The notes beneath the pieces were generated by a model. The model ran no database searches, was not told the DNA's origin, and was given only the letters and a program-made list of their open reading frames with translations. Shown here piece by piece: positions 1 through 12,479 of a stretch of 64,000 nucleotides of DNA (positions are counted from its first letter, which is position 1; every line of letters starts with the position of its first letter). The translations under genes were made by a program, and so were the position numbers. Source of the DNA: Siphonodentalium dalli (Eukaryota > Mollusca > Scaphopoda > Gadilida > Siphonodentaliidae); assembly GCA_032622095.1 (NCBI GenBank), contig CP136066.1:205864978-205928977 (forward strand). The letters are read 5' to 3'.

Positions 1-2690
1 TCTTTAATCTTGGATTTTAAACACTGTGAACGATAAGCAATTGTCGATTTACATACGGGCATTGTTAAATATGTTCGGCATTCAACCTATTTGCACGAAC
101 TCACAAGCATGGCGTTCTAATAACATAGACAAACAACCCCGATAGCCACCCGATGTGTCCATACTGTGGGGATACTTCAAATGACGTGCAATTTGACTCA
201 GATTTCCATATAATTATCTACAATCTTTACGAGTGGTGGTTGCTAAAGTATCAGATAATGTTTGAGAGTGAAATATGCGGTGTATATGTTAAGCAAACGC
301 TCCATCTTGAGAGATGAACCATCAAGTGGCTGTACAAATCCCAGTAATTTTACACCGAGTTTATTATGTCTCGTTCGGAATTTGTTTGAACGGTCAGGTG
401 GAATGTTGAGGGTACATATTTGTCACTGTTATATCCAACAATCCATACTTTCAAAGCGGCCATGATGGGTTCATGATACGGTCATATTTAGTGTCCTCTT
501 CATATACGGGACCTGATATGTTGATGAGAGGTTATATATGTCTTAAGATAGATCACCTAAATGTTACATTTATGTTCGGTCTCTATATTGTTGACACTTC
601 AAAATACCTGAGACAATAAAACTACGATTTGTTCGCCTTATAAAATAGAAACAGTGAGATCGAACTCCATTCGTTGGTAGTTTTGATATTACCATAATTC
701 GACATTCAAATGAGACAGTTTTACAAGGCCTTTACTTTTGGTCAAGCCACCAAAATATAAAATATGAATACTTGACTTGAAACATATTTTATTTGTATAA
801 TATTAAAATGGGATCGGGTGTTTGCGACATATCTATCCCTTCTTCAATAGAATGGAACCCATGTTATCAAGATAATGTAACATACCTATTTACATGCTGA
901 TAGGTTTGACATATAATTTGTAGTGCCTTCCAGAGTTTATCAGGTTTTTTTCTGGAATGAGAAATGTGACAAAGAGTTCTTAAAATATGTTGTAATATTT
1001 AGTTTCATCGTATTATTTTGTATGCTCTTGTGGAGTAAACGTAAGACGGAAAGTGGCATACCGAAAGTCTACTAATTTATTAAGAAACCTAATGGGACAT
1101 CTTGAACGCACAATGGACACTAAATGATACTGCTTGAACAGATGTGTTAAATGATATAACTGCGTGAATGAATGTGCTGTGTTCTTGAAAACGTCATGTT
1201 ATCGTGAGAGCACCATCTAGCAGTAGTGTGTAGCACTGCGCATGTCACTTCCATTATACCTATGCCCAGCAACTTCTATCCGACACTTCCGGGTTTGGCG
1301 CCTTGTATGGATCCCATGTGTCCGAGTCATCACCTAAAATAACAGAATATCAATGTACTAATTCATAGCTCTATCAATCATACGCCATCTCCTTTATCTG
1401 AGGTGAAATTAGTCGTGTAATGTCGATCTGGCCTTGTATATCATAACAAAAGACCTGTTGCCCCTGGCCTCAACTGATTACGTAAGCAATTAGGAGTCTG
1501 TTTCTTATTGGTGTCCCCTAATTGTTGATCGAGGCGTTATCTACATGCTATCAAGATAAAAATGATATTGCAATATCCCACGTCTGCCTGTGAAGTCGCA
1601 TTTGTTTTCTGGGAAATATTCATAGCGGTTATGTCACCCATTTGCAATAAGAGTTATGTTAGAATTTTCCATCGCATTAAAAAAAAATAACACTCTGCTA
1701 TATTCCCGCTATATCTCCACTTCTAATCCCGCGTACTAGCTGAAGAAATATATCTGAGTTGTGAAGCCCCCCCCAAGACTAATAACCTAGTCATATAAAT
1801 ATATAACTTCTTAATTAAGAATGGGGAACAGAACACAAACTTTTTTTTATTTTTTTTATTTTTATTGAATCAAAAATACATAACAGAACAAAAACTAACT
1901 TTTAACTCGCATCCACAATGTGACCAACAAGTTCTCGATTTATGAATCTACATAATAGCACATATTTTATATTTATTTTTGATCTACCCATTTATGGCGG
2001 GGTGCTCCCCACTTAAAGGATGGAATTATATGCACAAAGCAGAACTAGCACGTTAATTACACACCGGAAACAGTCCAGCTGGTGGATAATGCAATTTATG
2101 TGACTGTTCGGGTTTTTGTGAATTTATTTGGCGTCTGTCCCTCCATATGTGCCAAAGTCATGTCGTTGTCAGTTTATTGAGGAAAGAGCCCGAAGATATG
2201 TTTAATTTCACAATGGAACCATGCACAGGAAGCACCTATCACTTGGGTGCAACTTCCAACGTCGACGTTAACACATGTTAAACATGTGATGCATGTTGCA
2301 GTTGCTAAATCTAGCAGATTTAATGCATCCAAAATCAAGGGTTTGCTTCCGACACTTTGTGGGCCAATTAGATCAGTCGCGGATTTATAATCGCTTATAT
2401 ATAACAAGCTAGACAAATAGATCCTAGCTCTGATCAACATTCAGACGGACGTAATTGTTTGTGCTGATACTTAGCTATAATAGCCTATATCTTATACACT
2501 CATATATCCGGTAGATTTTACAGTGCGACACTGCATTAAGGTTGCACAGCTATGGCTTGTTCCAGTACTGGAAGCCATTGCAAACTAAATCTTTATAACC
2601 TCAGCTATACATCGTCAAACTAGCGGAATATTGGAAAAACTACAGCCTTTGTACTATAGTGCAAGCATTGATTTATGTTATTAGATTATA
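1..2690. other. Unannotated AT-rich sequence
   Basis: No exon with a matching splice pair, RNA gene or clear repeat was recognised here. The longest open stretch, 2174-2440 on the minus strand (88 codons), has several cysteines but no family resemblance and no supporting splice sites. T- and A-rich runs occur around 1681-1690 and 1840-1870. If the sushi gene starts upstream, this would be intron, but nothing in the sequence proves that. Confidence 0.5.
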
Positions 2691-2693
2691 TTA

Positions 2694-2765
2694 AATTATT
2701 AATAATAATAATAATAATAATGATGATAGTTTTTATATAGCGCTTAACCAATTATTGCTCTTAAG
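2694..2765. repeat. AAT microsatellite with adjoining 'tttatatagcgctt' motif
   Basis: About eight AAT units run into GATGAT and then 'ttttatatagcgcttaacc'. The same 'tatatagcgctt' string follows AT-rich sequence near 59830. A triplet array abutting this motif looks like the end of a dispersed repeat rather than an isolated microsatellite. Confidence 0.6.
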
Positions 2766-3970
2766 ATGCTAATGACAATCATTACCTCTGTGAGACTGAA
2801 CACTCAGAAACCATCGGGGGACGGGGATGGGGTACATCCACAATGTGGCTCGCATACTAACACGATCTTTAATTGCTCATAATCGGGTACCCTTTCAACG
2901 CATGGATGGTGCGAAGCAGACAGGTACGAGCGATCTTGCTCAAGTGTGGACACTTGCACGAAATTTGAACAGCGTACAATCCGATCAATCCGGCCTAGCC
3001 ACTGGAATTCTCAATAGAATTTTGTCCATTTGTACGTAATTTGGCACACTACTCCTATAATAGCCCTTCCTGGTTTTCAAGACAAACGCAATGTTTCTAC
3101 CAAATACCAACATGAATTTACTTATTACCAATACAAGTAGTGATTATACCAAATAAAAATTACCATGTTTCACTTTTTATCATTTGCATAAGTATTCAAC
3201 TAAAAAAAAAAAAAAAAAATTATAAATATTTTTATCTCGGAAAGAGGATTCAACTCAAATTCAAATTAGTTTTATTTATTAGTTTAATTTTTTTTTTTTT
3301 TTGGAAATATTTGTGATCTGCTAAACATGTCACATATTTGTGACTCATTAACTATCTCCCTATGAATACTAACAGTACATATAGTACATATAGCTTCATT
3401 TCGTTTACAGCTCAGTGGCATCAAGTCTTTTTGAATTTCAGGCTGTGAGTAACTCTCTTCTGTGATTGTCGTCAAATTGGTCACGTCAGTGCGACATTAA
3501 TCGCCTGTATATTTCCAACGGTTCATTCGTTCCGCCAGCACGTGCGTTAATGCTCCGAACGTAACCACAGCAGACGACACGAGAGTTTGATTATAATTTT
3601 GAACAAGGAGATAACAATGATAAAATCGATCGTCTGAACCCTGTGAGAATAACCACTCCACCCATACTGTCCATTATGATTATTAATTGCTAGTTTCATC
3701 AGCCGCTCAGGGAATTACGTTCCCCTTCTGCACATGGCTCCATTGTGGTGATGTCTCTGGGCACATGTATGATAAGTGGGGTACACGCAAGAGTCCGGCT
3801 AGGGGTGTGTCGCCCATATTGTGACTATAAAGTCTTGTCATGGTATTCTGAAGAGCCAATATAAAATTTGAAGCAAAACAATCATCGCACGTTTTTACTC
3901 AAGTTGCATTTTTAACTTGGCCGGCGAGTCATTTGGCAATCTGCAGTGCAAAATGTCAGTTTGTCGCATT
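2766..3970. other. Unannotated sequence with homopolymer tracts
   Basis: Nothing coding is supported. Long A tract near 3202-3220 and T tract near 3288-3302. Short open frames on both strands lack family resemblance. Confidence 0.5.
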
Positions 3971-3974
3971 ACCC

Positions 3975-4200
3975 TGTCAACCATTTCTTTTCTTGTTACT
4001 CATTGGCGAGTAGTTCCCTTGGCAAATGTTCAGACATGTCGTTTGTTGTACTTATTATATGAACGTATCACGAATACTTCAACACTTGTATAATTTTCTC
4101 GTATGTCTGTCGTCTGCTCATTTTATTCTGGACACCCCTCAAAATGAATGATAGACTAATCCATCTATCATTTTTTATAACTGAATGGGAGAATATCACT
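3975..4200. mobile_element. Relic of a TTAACCCTTCCTATACT-type MITE
   Basis: The stretch 'ttgttactcattggcgagtagttccc' through 'aacgtatcac', then 'ttataactgaatgggagaat', resembles parts of the elements at 20633-20780, 25516-25742, 29640-29720 and 32800-32900. Terminal repeats are not intact here, so this is a fragment. Confidence 0.45.
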
Positions 4201-4860
4201 ATATAATGGAGATAAGTGGGGTATATGCTAAGATGTCAAAAGAATAGTGTATTGTTTGCGCCAGATCGGAGTGAGATTTTTAACCGTTAGTCGAGGATAT
4301 GTTGATTGTTTTCCTAAATTAAGTCTTATCCGCTAGGTTTGATATAACATTAACTATCAAATCGGGTTGTCTCCTAAATAAACTTCTGAACAAGAATGAA
4401 TAATTTGCCATTTATTTGTTCAGTCTCATACACGGTGCTGAATAGTATGCCCAGTCTAACTATGCTGTCTATGCGTTTCAATCTTTCATAAATAAAACCT
4501 ATTTGTCAGTGTGTCTGCTATATATGTGACTGATGTAACTTAGGCTGTATTGACTCATCGATTCACGTTGATCTGGCGTGGAGCTAATTTCCATATTTCC
4601 CCATGGGATGAAGTAGCAGACAGATATATACGATTGTCTCTTCCCCAATCATCTAATGGTCGTATAGTCAGGTAATTACAACGAACTCATCATCTTGTTG
4701 CGAAATCCCAGACATCGGGAAAGGATTATAACCGAACAATAATGGAAGATTGTTTTACTGTATACTATATAGTTACATCATTTGATTCTGTTTTATGATG
4801 CTTCGTAGAATTATATAACTTCTTTCGGCGTCGAGTGAATTGAATAAAATGATACTTTCG

Positions 4861-5930
4861 TTCTGTACACGAAGTTATGAACTCCCGGAGCAGACCCATG
4901 GCGTAATATAATTTAGTAATACATGATTAATAATTTTATAGCATTCAACGTCCTTTCTTTTACATAGTTTACTTTTCCCAAAACATTGTCCTGTTCAGGT
5001 AGCAGTATACGATATCACATGTTGTAGGAGCACTGAAAACTAGACAAATAATTATCTGGAGGCATAACTGCTAGTGTGGCCTGCGATGAATGTGACATTA
5101 CTGGTTTTAATTATTTTACAAAACTCTAAAAGTCACACAAAAAAGTTAAAAACGTTTGATGCGTGATATGATTTGGTTATATATAGGAAAATAGCCCGAT
5201 TTCTCTCCCCTGAATGTTGTCATCTGGCTTGTAAGACAATATATTTTTCGATTTCAAATATTTCTCAGGTCTGTCATAGTTCTGGTATATATAACCAACC
5301 AGCTTTTCAAATTACCATACACACTTTAAATTCCATATCCGTCATACATGTACCAAACCCTGTTAGTATCACTCATTGTCATTGTATGTTTGAGTATATA
5401 TCGCTATGTTGTAGGAGATACTTATTCCGTTCTGTACGCGAAGTTATGAACCCCGGGAGCAGACCCATGACGTAATATAGTTATAAATAATTGAAAGTCA
5501 AAGTCCTTCCTTTTACAAAGGTTATTCCCCCCCCCCCAAATACTGTCCTTTATATGTAGCAGCAGTATACGGTTTCACGGGTTGTATAGGATGGCTGCAA
5601 AAAATGGAGGCATAACTGCACAGTGTTGCCTGTGTTGATTGTCACATTACTGGTTTAATTATTTTACAAAACCGAAAATGTTCACCCAAAAAAGTGAAAA
5701 AAGTTTGATGATTAATATGATTTCGAAACTTATATATATTCAAGAATTCTTTTATGTATTACAAACCAGCATTTAAATTACTATGCACACTTTATATTCC
5801 AAATCCGTCATACCAAACCCTGTTACTATATATTGTTATATGTTTTTTTAAATATATTTCTGCTGTAGGAGTGGAGGTTCATCTAAGTTTTATTCAGAAT
5901 TTGACCTCAAATCCCGTATACAACATGCAA
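4861..5930. repeat. Tandem duplication, period about 569 bp
   Basis: Copy 1 starts at 4861 (TTCTGTACACGAAGTTATGA) and copy 2 at 5430 (TTCTGTACGCGAAGTTATGA). Matching blocks recur at the same offset: 'ggaggcataactgc' at 5057 and about 5605, and 'caaaccctgtta' near 5353 and 5814. The copies have diverged by substitutions and small indels, so the duplication is not recent. Open frames at 5173-5475 and 5754-5948 lie in equivalent positions but do not keep a common frame, which argues against coding. Confidence 0.75.
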
Positions 5931-8440
5931 TTACCTTACATTATTTGACAATAACTATGTTTAAATTAAATAACAACTTGCAAAGTCTGGGTAACCTTTC
6001 CACTGGCAGTGCTTTGGTATTGGGGCCTCTGCAGCCTTCTCTGTATAATAATTGTATTCTTTTGTCTAAAATTCATTTCTTGATTCTTTTGAAGACAATG
6101 CGCCTATTTTCCGCGAAATTATAACGGAACTGTGGTCTGTCATCAAAAATCGGAAATCTCAGAAAATCAGATGCATGATTTAAATTAATTATCTCTCTTC
6201 TGGCCTATTCTATTTCGGAGACTTCGTGTGTTTACATTAAACTATGACCAGATGTGTGAGTAAATGAATCATTATTTCGCATGATTGCACACAAAGAAAA
6301 TTCAATCGATCAATTTTGGTTACCATTGTGGAATCCTTCGAGACGAAGTTACCAATCTTCTATAAATCTGCTAGTAATTCTATATCATTACCTATTCTCC
6401 GTTTCTTATTGACTACTTTGATGATTCGTTCGAACCCAATTAGAGTTCGTTTACTAAAATAGACATTATCATCGATATAGAACCGTCAAATCTGGACAGA
6501 TGGAAGATCAGATCGTGTATTATTCTCGTGTGAATGCACAGAAAATGTCCCGTTACTGCACATCTGATTGTTCTGATCCGTTATTATATTGCGGATATGA
6601 TTGTTTGATTGTAAAGCGCCGTTCTGGCTGTTGACGTTGTTGATAGCTTCGTCGCGTGCTGACTATTTTGAACGAATATCGCCCTATTACATATCAAGGC
6701 GCCCATTATTCACGCATGGATCTGGACCAGGAAATTGTAAAAAAACAAAACAAAAACAAAAAAACAATGTGGGAGCCCGTTATGGAAGGGAGTGACTTTC
6801 TCAGCGTCATTGATTGCAGACAAGAGTCTGTCTATATATATAGCAAATACTCTTGTACTTTGGTCGTATATGGCAATTCCTGGGTATCGTAACACCGGAA
6901 AACACACAATCGGGTATATAACTATGCAAATTAACCTTATCTGATCATTTAATTACCGGTTGAGCGGAGCCTGAGGTCACCATACCCAAAATCAGCAAAC
7001 TTACGTTATTTTTGTGATCGTAAGCACTGAATAGTGTAATAGCACTAATGGAAGTACTGGGCGACGAGCAGATCTAAGAAAACAGATACTCTGAAACAAA
7101 TTGGCCGATACCGGAAGGAAACCTATTATTTCGTGATTTTATATTGACTTTCGGGATGAAAATAGTACGAAAATATAAACTATGTATCCACAAGTGGAGT
7201 TTCGTCAGCGTTTATCTTGTCTAGGAAAAAATAAATGGTAGAAAGAACGTTTACTGTTTATCCATCGTATAAACCAGCATATATCTTCCATCAGGCTTGT
7301 ATATATGTATATCAGAACTGACACGAATTTAGAAATATAGCTTAACACCGAAAGTATACGACTGACAACAAACAAATGGACACTGCAACGGACAGACTCG
7401 GAAACCAACTAAAATATATTGTGACTGAATACGGTAGAATTAAAAAGATAATATATGTTTTCCGCAAGAACATCATCAAACGTGCATTTGAATCTTTATG
7501 ATTCACCATGTTTATGATTACTATGCAGTGAACTCTAATTTCGAACTCTATATGGTTTATTCTGGAAGGTGACTGTGAAATAATTTAACTATCCAAACTT
7601 TTAAATAAATTTATCAATGAATCTATTGATGAAGTTATTGGTCACATATAATATGGCACACCGTATGGCTTTTATTGAAATAATTATCCAAACTTTGAAA
7701 GACATCCTATCAAAGATTCTATATTTATTAAGTTATTAGTCACAATCATGCAGTATGGCTTTTATTGTCGGGGATGAGGGTGACCAATAGTTTGCGGCTG
7801 TCCTCGTGCTGACAGCCCACCATCTGCGGACCGACCTCTCTCAAGAGATTAATAGTGCATCATAAAACACATTCGAATAAAAATATCAAGCAATGCCATA
7901 AAACTCATAAATCCGAAATTTCGCTTATATAAAAACTGTTCGCGGATTGTAAAGTTATGTTTGGTATCAACTTAACAGAAACGCCGTCCCCGTGCATACC
8001 AGAAGCCATGACGTCATTGTGGTATTAAGACGCACGTATACAGTGCTCCAATTTATTCATGTTTTCTGTTGTTATATTTCGCATCGGCCGGAAACCAAAT
8101 ATTTGAACAAGGTAGAAGTAGATTTTGACACAGTTCATTCCGTGGTCATCTCCGTATATATTGAATGCTCTAACCACATAACTGATACTTGAATATGATG
8201 TTTGAACACAGTTATTACATGCACAAAATGAGTGCTAGCACTAGAAGTACCTAAATATGAAACGGTTCTTCTACCGAAATCCCACACGTCCTCAAAACAT
8301 GACCTGAATAGTATCATTGTTTCTAAAATAGAATGTGTTGATATTTCTATCGTATTCCTGGAATAATTGCCTGTATTTTGACATATACATAAATAATGTA
8401 CACACACATATATATAACGATAGTGGGGATATCATGACAA
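5931..8440. other. Unannotated AT-rich sequence with a short local duplication
   Basis: No gene is supported. Around 7590-7770 a block ending in 'gtatggcttttattg' is present twice about 90 bp apart, with 'tatccaaact' leading each copy. The frame at 6601-6795 reads like a signal peptide but has no ATG. Confidence 0.5.
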
Positions 8441-8448
8441 AACATGTT

Positions 8449-8700
8449 TCATGAAGCAGAGTTTAAAGACATATTATCTACTTGTTCGGGTGCGTGAAAC
8501 TGATAAGTTAGTATTAATACGCTATGACAACTGGAGGAATGTAATATTCCACTAACATCGCCGAAAATTTGAAGCAAATCGACCGTACCACTCCATAGAA
8601 CTACGCTCAATTGTAAATATTTACCACTCGATTCGGGACGCAACAAACGGCGATAAAATAACGAAAATGATTTCGCCATCGAGAGTCATTGCATTTAATT
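8449..8700. repeat. Dispersed repeat, inverted partner at about 13385-13560
   Basis: The sequence 'gaccgtaccactccat' through 'catcgagagtcat' matches the reverse complement of 13390-13530 (GATGGCGAAATGGTTTTCG, then GGAGTGGTACGGTCAATTTT). The two copies are diverged and flank the sushi exons at a distance of about 5 kb. Class unknown. Confidence 0.6.
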
Positions 8701-9004
8701 CATATATAATAATGACGGTGTGTGCTGTCAATTTGGATATACTATTTGTAAAAATTACTACTTTGAACAAGAGCATTCTCCATTTCTATTTGATCACCAT
8801 CCCGGAGTGTTTCACATCACTTTAACAATAAGGAGCGTTCATCGCTACCTGCCCGATATGATAGAAATAATCGTTTTTGGCTCACTGATGTGTGGACAAA
8901 TGAAAACAGTTAATAAATTGCTATAAATTAAATGAATCATTGTTATGGAAAGCGCAAATTCGATATTTAAATTTTCCCTCCAAAACTATAGGCCAATTTA
9001 ACAA

Positions 9005-9095
9005 TTTCATTATGGGAGCTGCGCTGGTGCAGCATTACAGATCGTGTGCCTTATATGTGAGTCTCCCATATATAATAGAATACATTGGCACAGGG
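9005..9095. repeat. Diverged half of the palindrome module
   Basis: 'gtgagtctcccatatataatagaatacattggcacaggg' resembles the right arm of the palindrome family seen at 18-27 kb and 51-53 kb, and the flank 'ggcacaggg' is conserved. The left arm is degenerate. Confidence 0.5.
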
Positions 9096-10069
9096 TTTTC
9101 GAAAACAAATCCATGCAGTCATGGAAGGATTGCGTAAAAGCATATAGCATCAAAATAGTTGTTATGTGCGTATATCATCAGCCCATATATTTAGCAAGTC
9201 GTTAAAGAAATGTAGGCACGAAAAATCGAAGTACAATGAGCACGTGTCCGATTATAGCATGGCATATTTAAGATTCAATGTCTCGTGACAGGACACGTGA
9301 CCTTTCCAAAAGTCCCGAACAGCGTGCTGATACGGGCGTGATTTATGGTGGTGCCGGTGGCTTATTCTTTGTGATTCCTGTTCTCAAAATAGTCAAAAAT
9401 AAATTGAATATCACACTCGACAGAAAACTAGAAATGATTTTCTTTGTCCGCGAATGAATATAGCGTCGAACAATCTTTTGTCAAGTGGTCATTGTGGAAT
9501 AACTGTATAGTGTGATTCACGACCGATTCGCGACCGAACGCTTTGTATATCGAGCAGATAATCGCCCCAAATCTTTCCAGTCACACATGCCAGTGAAATT
9601 GGAAAACATTCAAGTCAATGAGCCATCAATTGGTGCATTCCAGTGCTAGAGGTTCAGGTCAGTGGAGCACTAACCTCGTTATTGTAAACCTGATTTGTTA
9701 GATAATTTAAAATTTAAAGTAAGTATACCCTGCAATATGAAAGTACAAATACTTCTGATTAGTGAACTCGTATATATAGTTAATTTACACTGTATGGGCT
9801 ATATAATTCTTTCTTGAGGTCTTGATGTTAATGCCCTCTCAATTATAGCCCTCATTCGCGATTTATTTGAACAGCATTGGTCATCGCTATATTTATTGAG
9901 ATCACACGTATTGAACAGGTGCTACATCCATTGTGTGAATAGGAGAGCCGGTAAATGTGACTTAACCTATTTCAAAAGTAACGGTAAATGATCCCGTTGT
10001 TTGATACAATGCGCATTGGCCGAGTAAAGTGTCCTTTGCATATTTCCTGTTACGAACCCATTGTATTCA

Positions 10070-10225
10070 CCCCTGGTTGAGTGGTCCTGCTAATTTTCTT
10101 TGATACTGGTGGGTCCTGCAAAAATAACGGTACATTTTCTAACATCATCAGCTTGCCCCACCAGCATCATCAATTCAGCAGGACCCGCCAACATCATAGC
10201 AGACTAGCAGGACCAGTTGATCAGG
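10070..10225. mobile_element. Short MITE with about 48-bp terminal inverted repeats
   Basis: The left end CCCCTGGTTGAGTGGTCCTG and the reverse complement of the right end (CCTGATCAACTGGTCCTGC) pair for about 48 bp, reaching GGGTCCTGC on both sides. A longer relative lies at 49198-49723. No convincing target duplication was found, so the superfamily is open. The 82-codon open frame here is an artefact of the element. Confidence 0.7.
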
Positions 10226-10295
10226 ATGTGTATATACACGGTATACAATCGATTCATCTTGGTAAAAGCTGCCACGATTGTTTCATAAAAAAAGA

Positions 10296-10664
10296 CCATG
10301 TGCCAATGCAGGTCGCCTCGCATATATAAGAGAATGCATTGGCCTAACAATTTTTTGTTAATGTTTCTTACATTCTTGAACAATTGTTATCATTTTTATC
10401 ATCTTTCTTACATTCTTTTCATTTTTTTCTTACATTCTACAACAATTTTTATCATTTTTACTTATATTTTATTTTTTTAACAATTTTATCACTTTTTATC
10501 ATTTTTTCATACATCTTAAAAAAAAAAAAAATAATTATTATTTTTTCTTACATTCTTTAACAATTATAAAAAATAATATAAAATTTGTTAGGCCAATACA
10601 TTCTCTTATATATGCGAGGCGACCTATGGTCGACTCGCATATATAAGAGAATGCATTGGCACAT
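10296..10664. repeat. Pair of palindrome modules around a T-rich spacer
   Basis: A left module lacking part of its first arm (10296-10343) and a complete right module (10591-10664) face each other. The spacer consists of degenerate 'cttacattctttaacaatttttatc' units. Outer flanks are CATGTGCC and GGCACATGG, a one-base variant of the CCCTGTGCC / GGCACAGGG flanks of other copies. Confidence 0.75.
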
Positions 10665-10865
10665 GGTTTTCGCAAAATTTCCGGAAGCTCCCGTCATCAC
10701 CATTTAACTTCCGTCTTCGAATAAAGGATGAATACAGAATTATCAGCGGGTGAAATTCACATTCAAATTCATTTGAAATTTCACTCAAAAAAATCAGAAA
10801 CAAATAATTTTGTAATAGTAATTAACATTCGACTAATATAAAATCGATGTTTTTATGATACTTTG

Positions 10866-11125
10866 AGATGCTGGGTGACTTTGTGCACATCTGGGAGATC
10901 CTAGGCGTCTTTTTTGAGATAATGTGTGTCTTTTTGCACGTTTATGAGATCATGTGTGTCTTTTTGCACTTTTGGGAGATCATGGGAGTCTTTCTTGCAC
11001 GTTTATGAGGTCCTGTTTTTTTTTTGCACAATTGGCGAGACTCTATGTGTCTTTTTGCACATTTAGGAAATCATGGGTGTCTTTGTGCACTTTTATGAGA
11101 TCCTGGGTGTCTTTTTTCTCAAAAC
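10866..11125. repeat. Minisatellite, about 30-32-bp unit
   Basis: Roughly eight units of the form 'gagatcatgggtgtctttttgcac', alternating with 'tttatgagatcctg', end about 60 bp before the acceptor of the sushi exon. Units differ by small indels. The pyrimidine-rich strand could contribute to the acceptor environment, but that is speculation. Confidence 0.75.
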
Positions 11126-11181
11126 CATGGGACAATGGCAAAGCGTAACTGATGTGTTAATGAATCTTTCATCTATTTCAG

Positions 11182-11364
11182 TAATTTGTCCTTCGTTTGG
11201 TATAACATCTGTTGACATTCTGAACGTCAACTCACAGAATACGTCACTAGGAACGCAGGTCGTCTTCTCGTGCAACGTCGAAGGATATAGACTCCGGGGT
11301 GGACCGACACTGCACTGCACAGGTTCCGCGAGATGGAACGAATCCACACCAACATGCATAAAAC
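11182..11364 (+). CDS. Sushi (CCP) module exon of a membrane protein
   Basis: This 183-bp exon encodes one complete complement control protein module of about 61 residues. It starts after the acceptor 'atctatttcag' and ends at the donor C|GTAAGT. Both boundaries are phase 1, the usual arrangement for a CCP exon. The four cysteines are in the expected order: ICP near the start, FSC after GTQVV, LHC, and TPTC near the end. The conserved G-x-x-V-x-F-x-C stretch, the GYRL turn and the tryptophan in ARWNES are also present. CCP modules are extracellular binding modules in complement regulators, adhesion proteins and receptors. The exon joins in frame (C|AG = Gln) to the transmembrane exon at 12302. 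More CCP exons are likely 5', but none is recognised in the 11 kb upstream. Ligand and function are unknown. Confidence 0.88.
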
Positions 11365-11585
11365 GTAAGTTCATAGACGTCGTTCAAAGTGTCGGAAGGT
11401 TCCGCAAGATGGAACGAATCAACACCAACTTGCATAAAGCAAATTGTTATTATACAATCTTTTATAGAGTTCACACACTTCATTCAAAGTGTCGCTATGT
11501 TCCGCAAGATGGAACGAATCCACACCAACATGCATAAAGCAAATTGTTATTATACATATACACATCATTCAAAGAGTCGCAAGGT
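11326..11585 (+). repeat. Three tandem copies of the sushi exon's 3' end
   Basis: The last 39 bases of the sushi exon (GGTTCCGCGAGATGGAACGA through CATGCATAAA) recur at about 11398 and 11499 in the following intron. The genuine copy continues AAACGTAAGT. The two downstream copies read AAAGCAAATT, so they have lost the donor. Copies 2 and 3 also share 'caaattgttattatac', absent from copy 1. Confidence 0.85.
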
Positions 11586-12301
11586 TGTATATATTGACAA
11601 CACGACTAGCCCAATAAATGTAAAGTTATTACGACACAATCATAGATATGTTCATGGTTACGACGTATGGGATCTTGTGTTGATCTCACGAGCGCAGGGT
11701 CATTGGTGAAACAAACGGGTTTATCTTACGATAAATCTGTGACAATCTAAAACAAACGTTGATAAAGACTGGCCGTCGGCTGTTAGTCGGCCAACTGATC
11801 CATCATCGGGAAAAAGTCGCACAGGGTCAACGCAAAACCGCCTCGAGTTCATTTGACCAAGATTCACCCTAAATAGGTTGAGTGGCTCGTATAACTGAAT
11901 ACTATCAGATTACAACGACATACATGTGCATGGCCAAATTCTTCTTGTTCAGTTCATCATATAACCAACATGTATTATACAAACGAATTCGAACCATTAT
12001 TGGCGACCTATATTATTTTACATGGCCCATCGCGTTACACACTTTCTTGATACCACCATTCGAAGGACACATTTGGGCACTCATCGGTCCACTAATCAAG
12101 ACTTAGTGATATAAATTTAGCATTCGCTATCTCTCGATATATAGATGGGTTTTACATGGCATTATTTTCCTAATAGGCAGCCCTGGGACCTCATATAGTC
12201 TGTCAGATATAATTAGTCTGGACATGAAGCCGACGAACTATAAACGATAGATGGACGTCCCCCCTCCGCAACAAGTCAAATTAGATCCATTTCTCTTTCA
12301 G

Positions 12302-12479
12302 AGCTTACCGTGGATACCACAACAACGGAAGTAGCTCCGGCGATTGTCAATAATTGGCACTCGGAAACGGTCATCGTCATCCTGTGGAGTATAGGGGGCG
12401 CTCTGCTGTTGATTTTAATGATGCTACTGTTATGTATTATCCAGAGCCATAGAAAGAGCAGACAGGCCAGTGTGTCAAG
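12302..12479 (+). CDS. Transmembrane exon of the sushi protein
   Basis: This exon follows the acceptor 'atttctctttcag' and ends at AG|GTACGT (phase 2). It enters in phase 1, completing the codon begun by the sushi exon. It encodes a short threonine-rich stalk (VDTTTTEVAPAIVNNWHSE), a hydrophobic helix of about 24 residues (12370-12441: VIVILWSIGG then ALLLILMMLLLCII), and a basic stop-transfer segment (SHRKSRQ). The basic residues after the helix put the C-terminus in the cytoplasm, giving a type I topology with the CCP module outside. The phase-2 end joins the next exon to read through SVSRSRTNS. The stalk threonines could carry O-glycans, which is inference only. Confidence 0.87.

Noticed and set aside
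2174-2440. Cysteine-rich 88-codon frame on the minus strand
   Set aside because: No family match, no splice context and ordinary base composition for the region. Chance is sufficient.
6601-6795. Signal-peptide-like frame that could be the first exon of the sushi gene
   Set aside because: The frame begins with TTG after an in-frame stop, has no ATG, and the only donor-like GTAAAA is weak.
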